This document shows positions 22,054-32,028 of a stretch of DNA of 64,000 nt, in pieces. Positions within the stretch are counted from its first letter, which is position 1. Every line of letters begins with the position of its first letter. The DNA lies in assembly GCF_038502225.1 (NCBI RefSeq), contig NC_091391.1:1547821-1611820 (forward strand), written 5' to 3'. Both the position numbers and the translations under genes were made by a program. Source of the stretch: Cherax quadricarinatus (lineage: Eukaryota > Arthropoda > Malacostraca > Decapoda > Parastacidae). The notes beneath the pieces are model-generated. The model worked only from the letters and a program-made list of their open reading frames with translations, searched no databases and was not told the DNA's origin.

Positions 22054-22838
22054 TCACCTACCTGATCCATAGTCAGGACATCCCAATTTAGCCCACCCCA
22101 GGTAATTTTTCAGTCCCATGAAGTCGGCCAAGCGAAAATCTGGGACAGAGGTTTGATTGCAGTTATCTGGGTAATTCCATGATATATTGAAACTAAGTGA
22201 TTTGTGATCACTTTCCCCAAGCTCATCATTAACCTCAAGATTATTAATTAGTGAATCTTTGTTGGCAAGAACCAAGTCAAGCAGATTGTTGGTTCTGTCA
22301 CAAACTGTTCTAAAAAGCAATCCTGAACTGTGTCAAGAAAGTCACTAGATTCAAAATTTCCTGTTGTATTGTTCCAATCAGTTTGTCTAAAGTTAAAATC
22401 TTCCATTAACACAACATTTTCATATCTAGATGCCTTATGAATTTCGTCCCATAACAGCTTACTGCACTCTCTATCAAGGTTTGGGGGCCTATAAATCCCA
22501 CCCAAAATTAATTTGTCACGACCCTCGAGAAACTGTAGCCAAACAGATTCTGTGTCCGATGTTTCTAATCTTATATCATGTCTAAGACAACAATTTAAAT
22601 TATCTCTAACATACATTGCCACTCCACCACCCTTCCTGTTGACCCTATCAGTGTGGAATAGTTTATAACCCTGTATGTTGCATTCAGAAGGCATTTCTCT
22701 ATCTTTCAGGTTGAACCAGGTCTCTGTTATACCAATAATATCTATAGTATTACCTACACTTGCAAGTAATCTTAGCTCATCTATCTTATTTCTTAGACTC
22801 CTACTATTTGTATAGTAAACCTTACGGGAGCTAGTCAC
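22054..22838 (-). pseudogene. CR1-like endonuclease domain, frameshifted
   Basis: The minus strand encodes YTNSRSLRNKIDELRLL, GITETWFNL, RGGG-like KGGGVAMYVRD and GGIYRPPN, typical of LINE apurinic-type endonucleases. After about 22250-22320 the reading shifts frame to NLLDLVLANKDSL and GESDHKSLSF, which supply the C-terminal Asp-His part. GITETW contains the expected catalytic Glu. The frame then returns to the first phase near 22070. The frameshift rules out a complete protein. Confidence 0.87.
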
Positions 22839-23017
22839 TCGTTGCCCTCTACTATCTCTCTTTGTTTGTTGATCAATTGATTTGCCTCTACTAGCAACTT
22901 TATTTTGAATATTGTCTTTTAAACATATCCCTGAGGTATCCCAGTAATATCTGCTGTTTTCAACCCTAATACTGCAGCCTGATTGTGTCCCACGAACACC
23001 TATACCTCTATAATCTA

Positions 23018-23674
23018 TCAGTTTAAAGTCCTAGACAAGTCATCAATTACCCTCTCAATCGAGTTGGCTAATGCAACCACTCCATCTCCAGAGAGATGCA
23101 TATCATACATATCACGTTTGCCACAGAAGTTGTCCCAGTTATCAATGAATGGAACTGCAAGTTCCTTGCAGTACCTGTCCAGCCAGCAATTTATACCAAT
23201 TGCCCTAGACATCTATTCATTGCCCACTTCCTTTCTGGGCAAGATGCTACATATGATAGGGATCCCTCTCTTAGACCTGATTATTTCTATGGCTGACCTG
23301 TACTTATCCAGTAGCTCCTGTCTCCTGCCCTTCCCAATGTCATTACCCCCAGCACTAAGACAGATAATGGGCTTGTTCCCATTACCTGACATAATATTAT
23401 CCAACCTACAACTGTCACCAACACCAGCTCCTGGGAGGCACACACACTGTCTGCCCTTTCTATCTCTGTTACTAAAAGCACGGTCTATATATCTTACCTG
23501 AGAATCTCCTACAATTAGAATATTCTTATCTTGATTAGTGGAGGAATCAATGGTACCTTCAACCTCACTAACCACTGAAGTACACTCGCCTTGGAGAACA
23601 CGGAATCGATTTCCCACCTTCACATCTTCACTATTAACTCTCCTTATCTTCCTTCTTCCTGAACTGTGAACCAC
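23018..23674 (-). pseudogene. CR1-like ORF1 with SGNH esterase domain, one nonsense codon
   Basis: The frame carries ILIVGDSQVRYIDRAF (block I, catalytic-Ser position in GDSQ), CLSAGGNDIG (block III, GGND) and YDMHLSGDGV, which supplies the D-x-x-H of block V. These are the landmarks of SGNH/GDSL hydrolases, known from ORF1 of some CR1 elements, where an esterase is thought to help at membranes or in RNP formation. The two frames at 23674-23213 and 23212-23018 are in the same phase, separated by a single TAG. A Trp codon could have stood there. The 5' end is truncated at about 23690 without an ATG. Confidence 0.85.
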
Positions 23675-23749
23675 TTGTGCCTACCATTATATTAATTCAT
23701 GTAAATTGCATTATATGGTTTAAAGAAAAAAGTATTAGCGTCAAAAATA

Positions 23750-23934
23750 CTAAATATGGTTTGCTGTGTTGCCAGACTAATAGTGGATATTGTATGTTGC
23801 TGTATCAACATGTGGGGACCAAGACTGTTTCAACATGTAACCAAAAATACTGCTGAAACAAGTGTAAAGTCTTCAAGAGGAAACTGGACAAGTATCTTCA
23901 CCAGGTGCTGGATCAACCAAGCTTTGATGGAGTG
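23750..23934 (+). repeat. host dispersed repeat, left part of a split copy
   Basis: About 23860-23934 (AACTGGACAAGTATCTTCAC, GCTGGATCAACCAAGC) continues at 24341-24450 (GGGTCAGTGGAGCACCAGG, CAATCACCAGATAAGCCTGA) once the foldback at 23935-24340 is removed. I believe this is a common crustacean repeat, from memory only. Confidence 0.55.
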
Positions 23935-24340
23935 TAAAGTAAAAGGACACAAGTGCAACTAATGTGACATTTATTGTGGCAACGTTTCGCTCTCCAGGAG
24001 CTTTATCAAGCCATTACAAACAATACATGGACACAGAGGGTATATAAAGGCTCAGAGTGAGGTGCAATACTAGTGAGGTACCATTTCGATGTTCACTAGT
24101 GGTAGTAGTAGTAGTAGTGGTAGTGACTACTACTACTACCACTAGTGAACATCGAAATGGTACCTCACTAGTATTACACCTCACTCTGAGCCTTTATATA
24201 CCCTCTGTGTCCATGTATTGTTTGTAATGGCTTGATAAAGCTCCTGGAGAGCGAAACGTTGCCACAATAAATGTCACATTAGTTGCACTTGTGTTCTTTT
24301 ACTTTACATATTGTCGGTAATTCTACCAACTTTATTACAA
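23935..24340 (+). mobile_element. foldback element 1 (long inverted arms, TTGTCGGTA 3' end)
   Basis: Two ~165-bp arms meet near 24123 (GTAGTGACTACTAC). Each arm carries TATATAAAGG, ATGGCTTGATAAAGCTCC-type sequence, GCAACGTTTCGCTCTCCAGG and AATAAATGTCACATTAG. Only the right end extends past the arm with ATTGTCGGTAATTCTACC and an A-rich end. The 12-bp sequence TTTGATGGAGTG lies on both sides (23923-23934 and 24341-24352). Confidence 0.88.
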
Positions 24341-24581
24341 TTTGATGGAGTGGGTCAGTGGAGCACCAGGAGTAACATCCTGGTGGAGGAGGCAATCACC
24401 AGATAAGCCTGACCCCAGGCTGGGCTCTGGCAGTAGAAAAACACTCAGAACTCATCAGAGGTTAAGGTTAGTTTGTCAGTAGTGTGTGTGAGGAGTTTAT
24501 GGCATTTTATTGAGGAGATCTTCAGTCTTTGTCAGTATAGTTTATTAAATCTATCCGATGTAGTAACTGGGTTGACTAATG

Positions 24582-24816
24582 CCCCTTGCTCCCGGCATTT
24601 TAGTCGCCTCTTACGACACTCATGGCTTACAGAGGAAGAATTTTGTTCTGCTTCCCCAAGGAGAATAAAGTATTTATATGACACTATTACTGGAGAGTCA
24701 TTGCAAAGATCTAGTGTCATATAAATACTTTATTCTCCATAGGGAAGTGGAACCGAATTCTTCCTCCGTAAGCCATGCGTGTTGTAAGAGGCGACTAAAA
24801 TGCCAGGAGCAAGGGG
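24582..24816. repeat. palindrome of two RTE-derived short elements
   Basis: The left arm, about 24582-24685, and right arm, about 24713-24816, are ~104 bp with a 27-bp spacer. Both contain the TAAGAGGCGACTAAAATGCC block and the inner arm end GGAGAATAAAGTATTTATAT. The right arm continues into a complete short element to about 24930. Confidence 0.85.
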
Positions 24817-24930
24817 CTAGTAACCCCTTCTCCTGTATATATTACTAAATTTGAAAGGAGAAACTTTCATTTTTCCTTTTGGGTCATCCCACCTCGGTGG
24901 GATACGGCCGGTACATTGAAAGAAGAAGAA
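24735..24930 (+). mobile_element. RTE-derived short element (B element)
   Basis: This holds GGGAAGTGGAACCGAATTCT, CGTAAGCCATGCGTGTTGTA, GGGGCTAGTAACCCCTTCTC and the tail GGGTCATCCCACCTCGGTGG, ending in GAAAGAAGAAGAAA. The first part matches the leader and the last part matches the 3' end of the RTE-like LINE at 720-4192. Confidence 0.85.
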
Positions 24931-24939
24931 ATATTTTAT

Positions 24940-25105
24940 AAATTTTGTTTCCAGAAACTGTCCGTCTCCCACCAAAGTAGTGACCCAAACAAAGAAGAAA
25001 TGCTTTTACCACCAGTCTTGCCAGAGAAGCGCTGATACTACACTTCATAAACAGTAATGTCTCCACCCATCCTTTAGGGTGCAGGTACTGTACTTCCTTA
25101 GTTGT
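24940..25105 (-). pseudogene. RTE-like LINE 3' UTR fragment
   Basis: CCGTCTCCCACCAAAGTAGT, CAGTCTTGCCAGAGAAGC and GGGTGCAGGTACTGTACTTC match the reversed LINE 3' UTR. Confidence 0.75.
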
Positions 25106-25770
25106 GTTATATAGTAATTGAAGAGAATTGTTGGACAGATGTACTTGAAATATTTGTCATCTTATATTAGTGATTTATATTAAAAGTCATATAGTTATAT
25201 GTTGTATAGTTGAAGGTTATTTGGCAGTTGGTCAGTTTTGTTAATACAGACAACTGCTATTACAAGAAAGTAAATTGTATGGAATCTGGTCCAGTGTATA
25301 CAACCTAAGTTGACATAAGTTGGATTGAATATGGTATGGATTGAGTCACCAAAATTATTTTTTTTTTTAATAAGATATGTGCGGCATCTGCGGTCACGTT
25401 ATACAAGTCTTACTGACATACAACTGTTTCCATCCCATTTGTTGTCAAATTAATGTTGTAAAAGGCGACTAAAATGCCGGGAGCAAGGGACTAATATCTC
25501 TTTGTGTATAAATTACTAAATGTAAAAAGAAAAACTTTGTTTTAGTTAGCTGCCTCAATGGCAGATGCTCAGTGTGTTGAGAAAACGAACAAGTACTTGT
25601 TTTGTGTGCGTGAGAAAGTGATGTATAGGCACCATCAGCAAATTTTATCTAAAGCACAATACTATTCCCCTCATATTAAACCGAATACTATATTAATTAT
25701 AATTAATGGATGTGTAGCAGCTAATGTTTGTTAGATATCTGAAAATGTCCATAGATAAATACATTTTGTA
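25106..25770. other. no gene; degenerate B element at about 25425-25600
   Basis: The only recognisable part is AAAGGCGACTAAAATGCCGG, AAGTTAGCTGCC-like tail sequence and a final GTGTGTTGAGAAAACG, a decayed short RTE-derived element. The remainder is A/T-rich. Confidence 0.6.
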
Positions 25771-25772
25771 TA

Positions 25773-25963
25773 CAGTGGACCCCCGCTTAACGATCACCTC
25801 CCAATGCGACCAATTATGTAAGTGCGTTTGTGCGTGTATGTTTGGGGGTCTGAAATGGACTAATCTACTTCACAATATTCCTTATGGGAACAAATTCGGT
25901 CAGTACTGGCACCTGAACATACTTCTGGAATGAAAAAAAATATCATTAACCGGGGGTCCACTG
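25773..25963. mobile_element. Tigger-type MITE 1
   Basis: It runs from CAGTGGACCCCCGCTTAACG to TTAACCGGGGGTCCACTG, 191 bp, flanked by TA. The termini resemble those of the complete Tigger at 44651-46981. There is no coding capacity. Confidence 0.9.
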
Positions 25964-25984
25964 TATTGGTAAGAACATTCTCTA

Positions 25985-28888
25985 ATGTGTGGCATACCCC
26001 AAACTTCGGGCAGGCATTCTCAGAAATGCGTGCCTTGGTGGTCTCCTGCTTGTGCTCGTGCAGTACGTTTAAAACGCGCTGCATGGGGCAGGTACCGGTA
26101 CAATAGAACCACAGAGCGACTCCTTGATTTTAAACAGAAGCGTGCGATCGCTCGCCGTGTCATCCGTGACGCTAAACGCACTTGCTGGCGAGATTATGTC
26201 TCCACCATCACCTCTGCTTCCTCTATGAGTGCAGTCTGGAAAAAAGTACGAAAACTGAGTGGTAAATATTCTCCTGACCCGGCTCCTGTTCTGCGGGTTG
26301 CCGGTGTTGATATAGCAAACCCACTAGATGTTGCCAATGAAATTGGCAATCATCTGGTCCGTATTTCTCAGGGACTCCATCTATGCCCCTCATTTCTTTC
26401 CTCAAAGTCTGCCAGAGAGTTAGCACCCTTGGACTTTTCTTCTCTCAGAGAAGAACAGTATAATGTGCCTTTTACACTTCAAGAACTGGAGGCAACACTC
26501 TCAGCTTGTCGATCATCGGCAGCTGGGCCCGACGACATTCATATTCGTATGCTACAACATTTACATCAGTCAGCCCTTGCAGTCCTATTATGCCTTTACA
26601 ATCTTATTTGGTCACAAGGAGTTCTTCCACAGCTGTGGAAATCCGCCATTGTTCTCCCTTTCCGCAAACCAGGCACTACGGGACATGAAACCTCCCACTA
26701 TCGTCCCATTGCTCTTACCAGTGCAGTTTGCAAAGTAATGGAACGTCTAGTAAATAGACGTTTAGTGTGGTATTTAGAGACACACAACAGTCTCTCCACT
26801 CGTCAATATGGCTTTCGTAAGGGACGTTCTACCATAGATCCCTTACTGCGCTTGGATACGTATGTTCGTAATGCCTTTGCGAATAACCACTCAGTTATTG
26901 CCATATTTTTTGACCTTGAGAAGGCATATGACACAACTTGGAGGTATAATATTTTAGCCCAAGCCCACTCCTTAGGCCTTCGAGGCAATCTACCATCCTT
27001 CCTTAAGAACTTTTTAACTGACAGGCATTTCCGTGTTCGGGTTAATAATGTGCTCTCCCCGGACTTTATCCAAGCTGAAGGTGTCCCCCAGGGATGTGTT
27101 CTGAGCACAACACTTTTTCTCCTTGCTATTAATGATTTGGCCTCTAGTCTTCCATCAAATATTTGGTCATCACTCTATGTTGATGACTTCGCTATTGCCT
27201 GTGCAGGCGCTGACTGTCACCTCCTTACAGTTTCTCTCCAGCATGCAGTCGACCGTGTTTCCAATTGGGCCACCACACATGGGTTTAAATTTTCCAGCAC
27301 TAAAACCCACCAAATCACTTTCACTAGACGCTCTGTCATCTCCGATCATCCTTTGTACCTCTATGGCTCCCGTATCCCTGAACGTGATACAGTCAAGTTT
27401 CTGGGCCTCCTCTTTGATCGTAGGTTATCCTGGAAACCTCACATTACCTCTCTGAAGGCAACTTGTCACAGCCGGCTGAACCTTCTTAAAACCCTTGCTC
27501 ATCTTTCGTGGGGAGCTGATCGTCGAACCCTCCTTCACCTACATTCCACCCTTATTTTATCGAAACTTGATTATGGTGACCAGATCTATTCAGCGGCATC
27601 TCCTGCTACTCTCTCTAGCCTTAACCCCATTCATCACCAAGGATTACGTTTATGCCTTGGTGCTTTTCGCTCTTCCCCTGTCGAAAGCCTCTATGCAGAA
27701 GCGAACGCTCCATCCTTATCCGATCGCCGTGATGCCCATTGCCTGCGCTACTATGTACGCTCTCATGATCTCCGCAATCCTTCCATTTATAGAATGGTCA
27801 CTGATATTAGTAGACATTCTTTATTTGTTCGCCGCCCCTGCTTACTCCGTCCCTTCTCTCTTCGCCTTCATTCGCTCTTGTCTTCTCTTCAACTACCACC
27901 TTTCTATGTACATGTAGCATCTCACTTTTCCCTACCCCCCTGGGAAGTTCCAGCTGTTCGAGTCTGTTCTTTCTCCCTCCCTTGCTCGAAAGCCCAACTG
28001 TCTACGGTCGCTTCCCGCTCTCTTTTTCTTGACCACTTTCACTCTCATTCTCATGCCATTGCTGTGTACACAGATGGCTCTAAGTCTTCTGACGGCGTAG
28101 GATTCGCAGCAGTGTTTCCGGACAGCGTCGTACAAGGGCATTTACTATCTTCAGCTAGTATTTTTACTGCTGAATTATATGCCATCCTTACAGCACTTAT
28201 CCGTATTGCATCTATGCCTGTGTCATCATTTGTGGTTGTCTCAGACTCCCTTAGTGCTTTACAGGCTATACAAAAATTTGATACACCTCACCCCTTAGTC
28301 CTCCGTATCCAACTTTGGCTACGCCGCATCTTTACTAAGCATAAAGATATTGTTTTTTGTTGGGTCCCTGGTCATGTTGACGTACAGGGCAATGAACAGG
28401 CAGACACTGCTGCGCGGTCAGCAGTACATGACCTACCAGTTTCTTATAGAGGTATTCCATGTACGGACTATTTTGCTGTAATATCTTCCCACCTTCACAC
28501 CCGTTGGCAACAACGTTGGTCTACTATGCTTGGCAACAAACTTCAGTCTATTAAACCGAGTATAGGTTACTGGCCGTCTTCTTATCACCAGTGTCGAGGT
28601 TGGGAGACTACTCTCTCCCGTCTTCGCATTGGCCATACTCGTCTTACTCATGGATATCTCATGGAGAGGCGTCTTGCTCCTCTCTGTGAGAATTGCCAAG
28701 CTCCATTATCAGTCAGCCACATTCTGTTGGACTGCCCACTTTATCAACGAGCACGCAGAATTTACCTCTGTCGTCGTCTTCGCCCCGCTGCTTTCTCTTT
28801 ACCTTCCCTTCTCGCTGATGGACCCACCTTTCATCCAGACTCTCTCATTGACTTTTTGACAACGACTGACTTACTTCACAAATTCTGA
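25985..28888 (+). CDS. LINE reverse transcriptase-RNase H protein (I-like), N-terminally truncated
   Basis: The frame is open for 967 codons. The start ATG (25985-25987) lies in the duplicated host target, so the first residues are host-encoded. Residues about 10-110 are the linker between endonuclease and RT (VPWW motif). The RT follows: HYRPIALTSAVCKVMERLV, RQYGFRKGRSTIDPLLRL, FFDLEKAYDTTWRYNIL, GVPQGCVLSTTLFLL and YVDD at 398-401, where most LINEs of this type have FADD. An RNase H domain lies at about 690-830: VYTDGSKSSDG (Asp697), FTAELYAI, VVSDSLSAL, NEQADTAAR. A Cys-x2-Cys-x8-His-x4-Cys knuckle follows (CENCQAPLS, HILLDCP). The endonuclease is absent, so the protein cannot be autonomous alone. 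The I-clade placement is inferred from RNase H and motif wording. Confidence 0.9.
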   Translation: MCGIPQTSGRHSQKCVPWWSPACARAVRLKRAAWGRYRYNRTTERLLDFKQKRAIARRVIRDAKRTCWRDYVSTITSASSMSAVWKKVRKLSGKYSPDPAPVLRVAGVDIANPLDVANEIGNHLVRISQGLHLCPSFLSSKSARELAPLDFSSLREEQYNVPFTLQELEATLSACRSSAAGPDDIHIRMLQHLHQSALAVLLCLYNLIWSQGVLPQLWKSAIVLPFRKPGTTGHETSHYRPIALTSAVCKVMERLVNRRLVWYLETHNSLSTRQYGFRKGRSTIDPLLRLDTYVRNAFANNHSVIAIFFDLEKAYDTTWRYNILAQAHSLGLRGNLPSFLKNFLTDRHFRVRVNNVLSPDFIQAEGVPQGCVLSTTLFLLAINDLASSLPSNIWSSLYVDDFAIACAGADCHLLTVSLQHAVDRVSNWATTHGFKFSSTKTHQITFTRRSVISDHPLYLYGSRIPERDTVKFLGLLFDRRLSWKPHITSLKATCHSRLNLLKTLAHLSWGADRRTLLHLHSTLILSKLDYGDQIYSAASPATLSSLNPIHHQGLRLCLGAFRSSPVESLYAEANAPSLSDRRDAHCLRYYVRSHDLRNPSIYRMVTDISRHSLFVRRPCLLRPFSLRLHSLLSSLQLPPFYVHVASHFSLPPWEVPAVRVCSFSLPCSKAQLSTVASRSLFLDHFHSHSHAIAVYTDGSKSSDGVGFAAVFPDSVVQGHLLSSASIFTAELYAILTALIRIASMPVSSFVVVSDSLSALQAIQKFDTPHPLVLRIQLWLRRIFTKHKDIVFCWVPGHVDVQGNEQADTAARSAVHDLPVSYRGIPCTDYFAVISSHLHTRWQQRWSTMLGNKLQSIKPSIGYWPSSYHQCRGWETTLSRLRIGHTRLTHGYLMERRLAPLCENCQAPLSVSHILLDCPLYQRARRIYLCRRLRPAAFSLPSLLADGPTFHPDSLIDFLTTTDLLHKF

Positions 28889-29083
28889 TACTTTCAGCCC
28901 TTTCTACTTGAATCTCTTGCTACCCTCTACCCCCGTACTATCCCCTGCCCCGCTGTTTTCTGTAACCTGCTGATCATCCCCCCTCCCTTCTGCCATCCAA
29001 TTCCCTTGCTTCCTTCCCTACCCTGCAGCGCTGTATAGCCCTTGTGGCTTAGCGCTTCTTTTTGATTATAATAATAATAATAA
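25994..29083 (+). mobile_element. 5'-truncated I-like LINE with 13-bp target duplication
   Basis: The insertion lies between two copies of TCTAATGTGTGGC (25981-25993 and 29084-29096). It ends in GATTATAATAATAATAATAA. The 3' end (TGTGGCTTAGCGCTTC) resembles short fragments near 33545 and 41590. The endonuclease is missing; the body is a complete RT-RNase H region. The clean duplication and intact frame suggest a young insertion. Confidence 0.92.
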
Positions 29084-29096
29084 TCTAATGTGTGGC

Positions 29097-29569
29097 GAGG
29101 CTGACAGGAAGGTGGTGGGGGGCTATGGGCAGGCAATACCTTCTTTCTCTCCTTACTGTTACACTGTTGCATTATACTCGCCATTCAGTTGCCTTCAAAA
29201 CGGTGCTACAACGTTATCACATGAAACGTAATAAATATTGATATCCTATGCACTCCTGTTTATTTCATATTGATGAAAGTAAAACTTAAATATTGATTCT
29301 TTAGTGTTTTTACTAATTACATATATCACTTGTGCTTCATAAAAACCTCTGGTACGGTAATTTCTTGTCCGTTAAAGACCGTATGTGAGCATTGAACCCT
29401 CGTATGTGTGCAGACTGATGAAGCCAATACTACTATAACCTCCTCATTACTTAGACTTTAACTTGCCTAGGTTTCTGTCACTAGTTGCTTATATCTTAGC
29501 CTAAGTGCCTCCTCTTCTAACTTATAAGCTTGAAGCTGTCAGTCGCTGATGCCATTCTCTTTGTACCCC
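29097..29569. other. no gene recognised
   Basis: Unique-looking sequence following the I-like LINE. No long frame or familiar repeat was seen. Confidence 0.5.
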
Positions 29570-29782
29570 AGGTATATTGTACTTTCACTGTAGTTACAAC
29601 TAAAGAATACTGTGATATATCTCGTCCCTATATAAACATGAGGTATATTGTACTTTCACTGTAGCTACAACTAAAGAATACTGTGATATATCTCGTCCCT
29701 ATATAAACATGAGGTATATTGTACTTTCACTGTAGCTACAACTAAAGAATACTGTGATATATCTCGTCCCTATATAAACATG
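29570..29782. repeat. 71-bp tandem repeat, 3 units
   Basis: The unit begins AGGTATATTGTACTTTCACT and ends CCCTATATAAACATG. The copies are nearly identical. Each contains CTATATAAAC, a TATA-like motif. Confidence 0.9.
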
Positions 29783-29951
29783 CACATACAGAAGTGAAAT
29801 GATAAACCTTGTTTCACTAAACAACTGTCATTATGCCATATATAATATCTTTTATACTTATTTAGGCTTTTTTTGTAAACATAGATAATATCAAACCTTT
29901 TTCTAAAGTTCCCATTTAGCTGTGGGAGGACAAACTTGCATACTACTCCCT

Positions 29952-30135
29952 CTTGTGATAAAGTTGGTAGAATTACCGACAATATGTAAAGTAAAAGGAC
30001 AAAAGTGCAACTAATGTGACATTTTATTGTGGCAACGTTTCGCTCTCCAGGAGTGGCTTGACAAAGCTCCTGGAGAGGGAAACGTTGCCACAATAAAATG
30101 TCACATCAGTTGCACTTGTGTCCTTTTACTTTACA
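29952..30135 (-). mobile_element. foldback element 2
   Basis: This is a shorter relative of the 23935-24340 element with the same terminal arm (GCAACGTTTCGCTCTCCAGG) meeting near 30057. In the minus orientation it ends with ATTGTCGGTAATTCTACC. TACTCCCT lies on both sides (29944-29951 and 30136-30143). Confidence 0.82.
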
Positions 30136-30143
30136 TACTCCCT

Positions 30144-30763
30144 GCCACAATTAGTTTCTCACTAAACACCTCCCAAAATGTCTCCCTCCTGTACATTTCT
30201 CTTCTCCAGGTGCATAATCACTTTCCACCCTTATATGCATACATATAAGCCTCGAATGTAGACATACAGCCAGGCCTAGATTATTGTGAAAGTGCAAGAA
30301 TAAATAATGCTGTTTGTTTTCCCTATAAATAGTACAAATTGTGCACACACATTATCTAAAATTTGATAATATGACCAATTGACAGGAATCATGATTTGCA
30401 CTAATAAGAAACATAGCTGTATTTCTTTTCTTGTCATAGCTTTAATGAATATGCTGCTAATCCTGTGTGATATCCACTGGTGATATCACCTAATATACAT
30501 ATACTCATCGTATGTATATGGACAGTGATAGCACTGGAGGTGATTTAGTCATGTAACAATGATAGTACATGAAATAACCTGCACAGACAATGAAACTTCA
30601 GCCAATGTTTTGGTCAGACTTTGACCATTACCTAGTTAACTGCCCCAGTTTGATGTAAATGGTGTCTTGGAAACTTAAGTGCAGGCTATTTGTATCACTC
30701 GGTGTATTGGCTTTGTATTAAAAACAGTTCATTACATTGTTTAATGGTGTTTAACCCCTTTTA
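30144..30763. other. no gene recognised
   Basis: A/T-rich sequence. No long frame, splice-consistent exon or familiar repeat was seen. Confidence 0.5.
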
Positions 30764-31428
30764 GGGTTGGTGCCGTACTAGTAAGGCTTGCACTCCAGGG
30801 TTGGTGCCGTACTAGTAAGGCTTGCACTCCAGGGTTGGTGCCGTACTAGTAAGACTTGCACTCCAGGGTTGGTGCCATACTAGTAAGGCTTGCATGCCAG
30901 GGTTGGTGCTGTACTAGTAAGGCTTGCATGCCAGGGTTGGTGCCATGCTAGTAAGGCTTGCACTCCAGGGTTGGTGCCGTACTAGTAAGGCTTGCATGCC
31001 AGGGTTGGTGCTGTACTAGTAAGGCTTGCATGCCAGGGTTGGTGCCATGCTAGTAAGGCTTGCACTCCAGGGTTGGTGCCGTACTAGTAAGGCTTGCACT
31101 CCAGGGTTGGTGCTGTACTAGTAAGGCTTGCACGCCAGGGTTGGTGCCATGCTAGTAAGGCTTGCACTCCAGGGTTGGTGCCGTACTAGTAAGGCTTGCA
31201 TGCCAGGGTTGGTGCTGTACTAGTAAGGCTTGCACTCCAGGGTTGGTGCTGTACTAGTAAGGCTTGCACTCCAGGGTTGGTGCCGTACAAGTAAGGCTTG
31301 CACTCCAGGGTTGGTGCCGTACTAGTAAGGCTTGCACTCCAGGGTTGGTGCCGTACTAGTAAGGCTTGCACTCCAGGGTTGGTGCCGTACTAGTAAGGCT
31401 TGCACTCCAGGGTTGGTGCTGTACTAGT
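30764..31428. repeat. 34-bp minisatellite, ~19-20 units
   Basis: The unit is GGGTTGGTGCCGTACTAGTA plus AGGCTTGCACTCCA. Variants (CCGTAC/CTGTAC/CCATGC and CACTCC/CATGCC) recur in blocks, suggesting duplication of several units at a time. Confidence 0.95.
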
Positions 31429-31659
31429 ACGCATAAATTCTAGTGCAAGAAAGCTGGTAGTCCTACATATGAAAGAATAGGTCAGTGTGTGCAGTATAAA
31501 AAAAATCCTGCAGCACACAGGGCATAATGAGAAAAAAAAAATACTCTAATCATGTTTTTGGTTTAAAACAGCGTTGGTAAATATTCACTTGACACTTGGT
31601 AATTCTGTGCTTGGAAATACTCAACTTGATGAGTGGTAAAAGTGTTATGATTAAATATA

Positions 31660-31950
31660 CAGGAGGCCCTCCACATTCATGAGGGTTAGGGGATCAAGAA
31701 CCTTGCAAATCCGCAAATATGATGTAGGGAAATATAATAATGCTGTGCTGTAGCGTTCACGAATGTTTTGATGCAGAAATATATTGTAGGGAAATATAAT
31801 AATAGTGTTCACTTAGCATAACAATACTGCTTCCTTAACCTATTGAACCACAATCAATCATAAAACACATGAAAACATCGTAAAATATTGTATGTGATTG
31901 GGCATTCGTGAATGTTCGAAGCTCATGAAAGTGGAAGGCTAGCCGTACTG
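31660..31950. mobile_element. TA-flanked MITE with AGGxxxCCCTC-type ends
   Basis: It begins CAGGAGGCCCTCCACATTCA and GAGGGTTAGGGGATCAAG. It ends with TGAAAGTGGAAGGC and CCGTACTG. The inside (GTAGGGAAATATAATAATAG) is shared with 62512-63361 and 34840-34890. Confidence 0.65.
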
Positions 31951-32028
31951 TTGTTACCTGGTAAATCTGCCCTCAGGACTTTGTAATCTTATTCTTGGAA
32001 CACTAAATGAAATGCCACTTGATATTAA

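Larger units (their letters stand above)
20120..23690 (-). mobile_element. near-complete decayed CR1-like LINE
   Basis: Read right to left, this holds an ORF1 esterase domain, an endonuclease, the linker, an RT and the 3' terminus (TACTGACCCATGCAAAGC on the plus strand). Frames are broken by a nonsense codon, frameshifts and an internal replacement at about 21440-21530. Its RT lies convergent to the plus-strand CR1-like copy at 17471-19691, so the two form a large, imperfect inverted pair. Confidence 0.88.
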
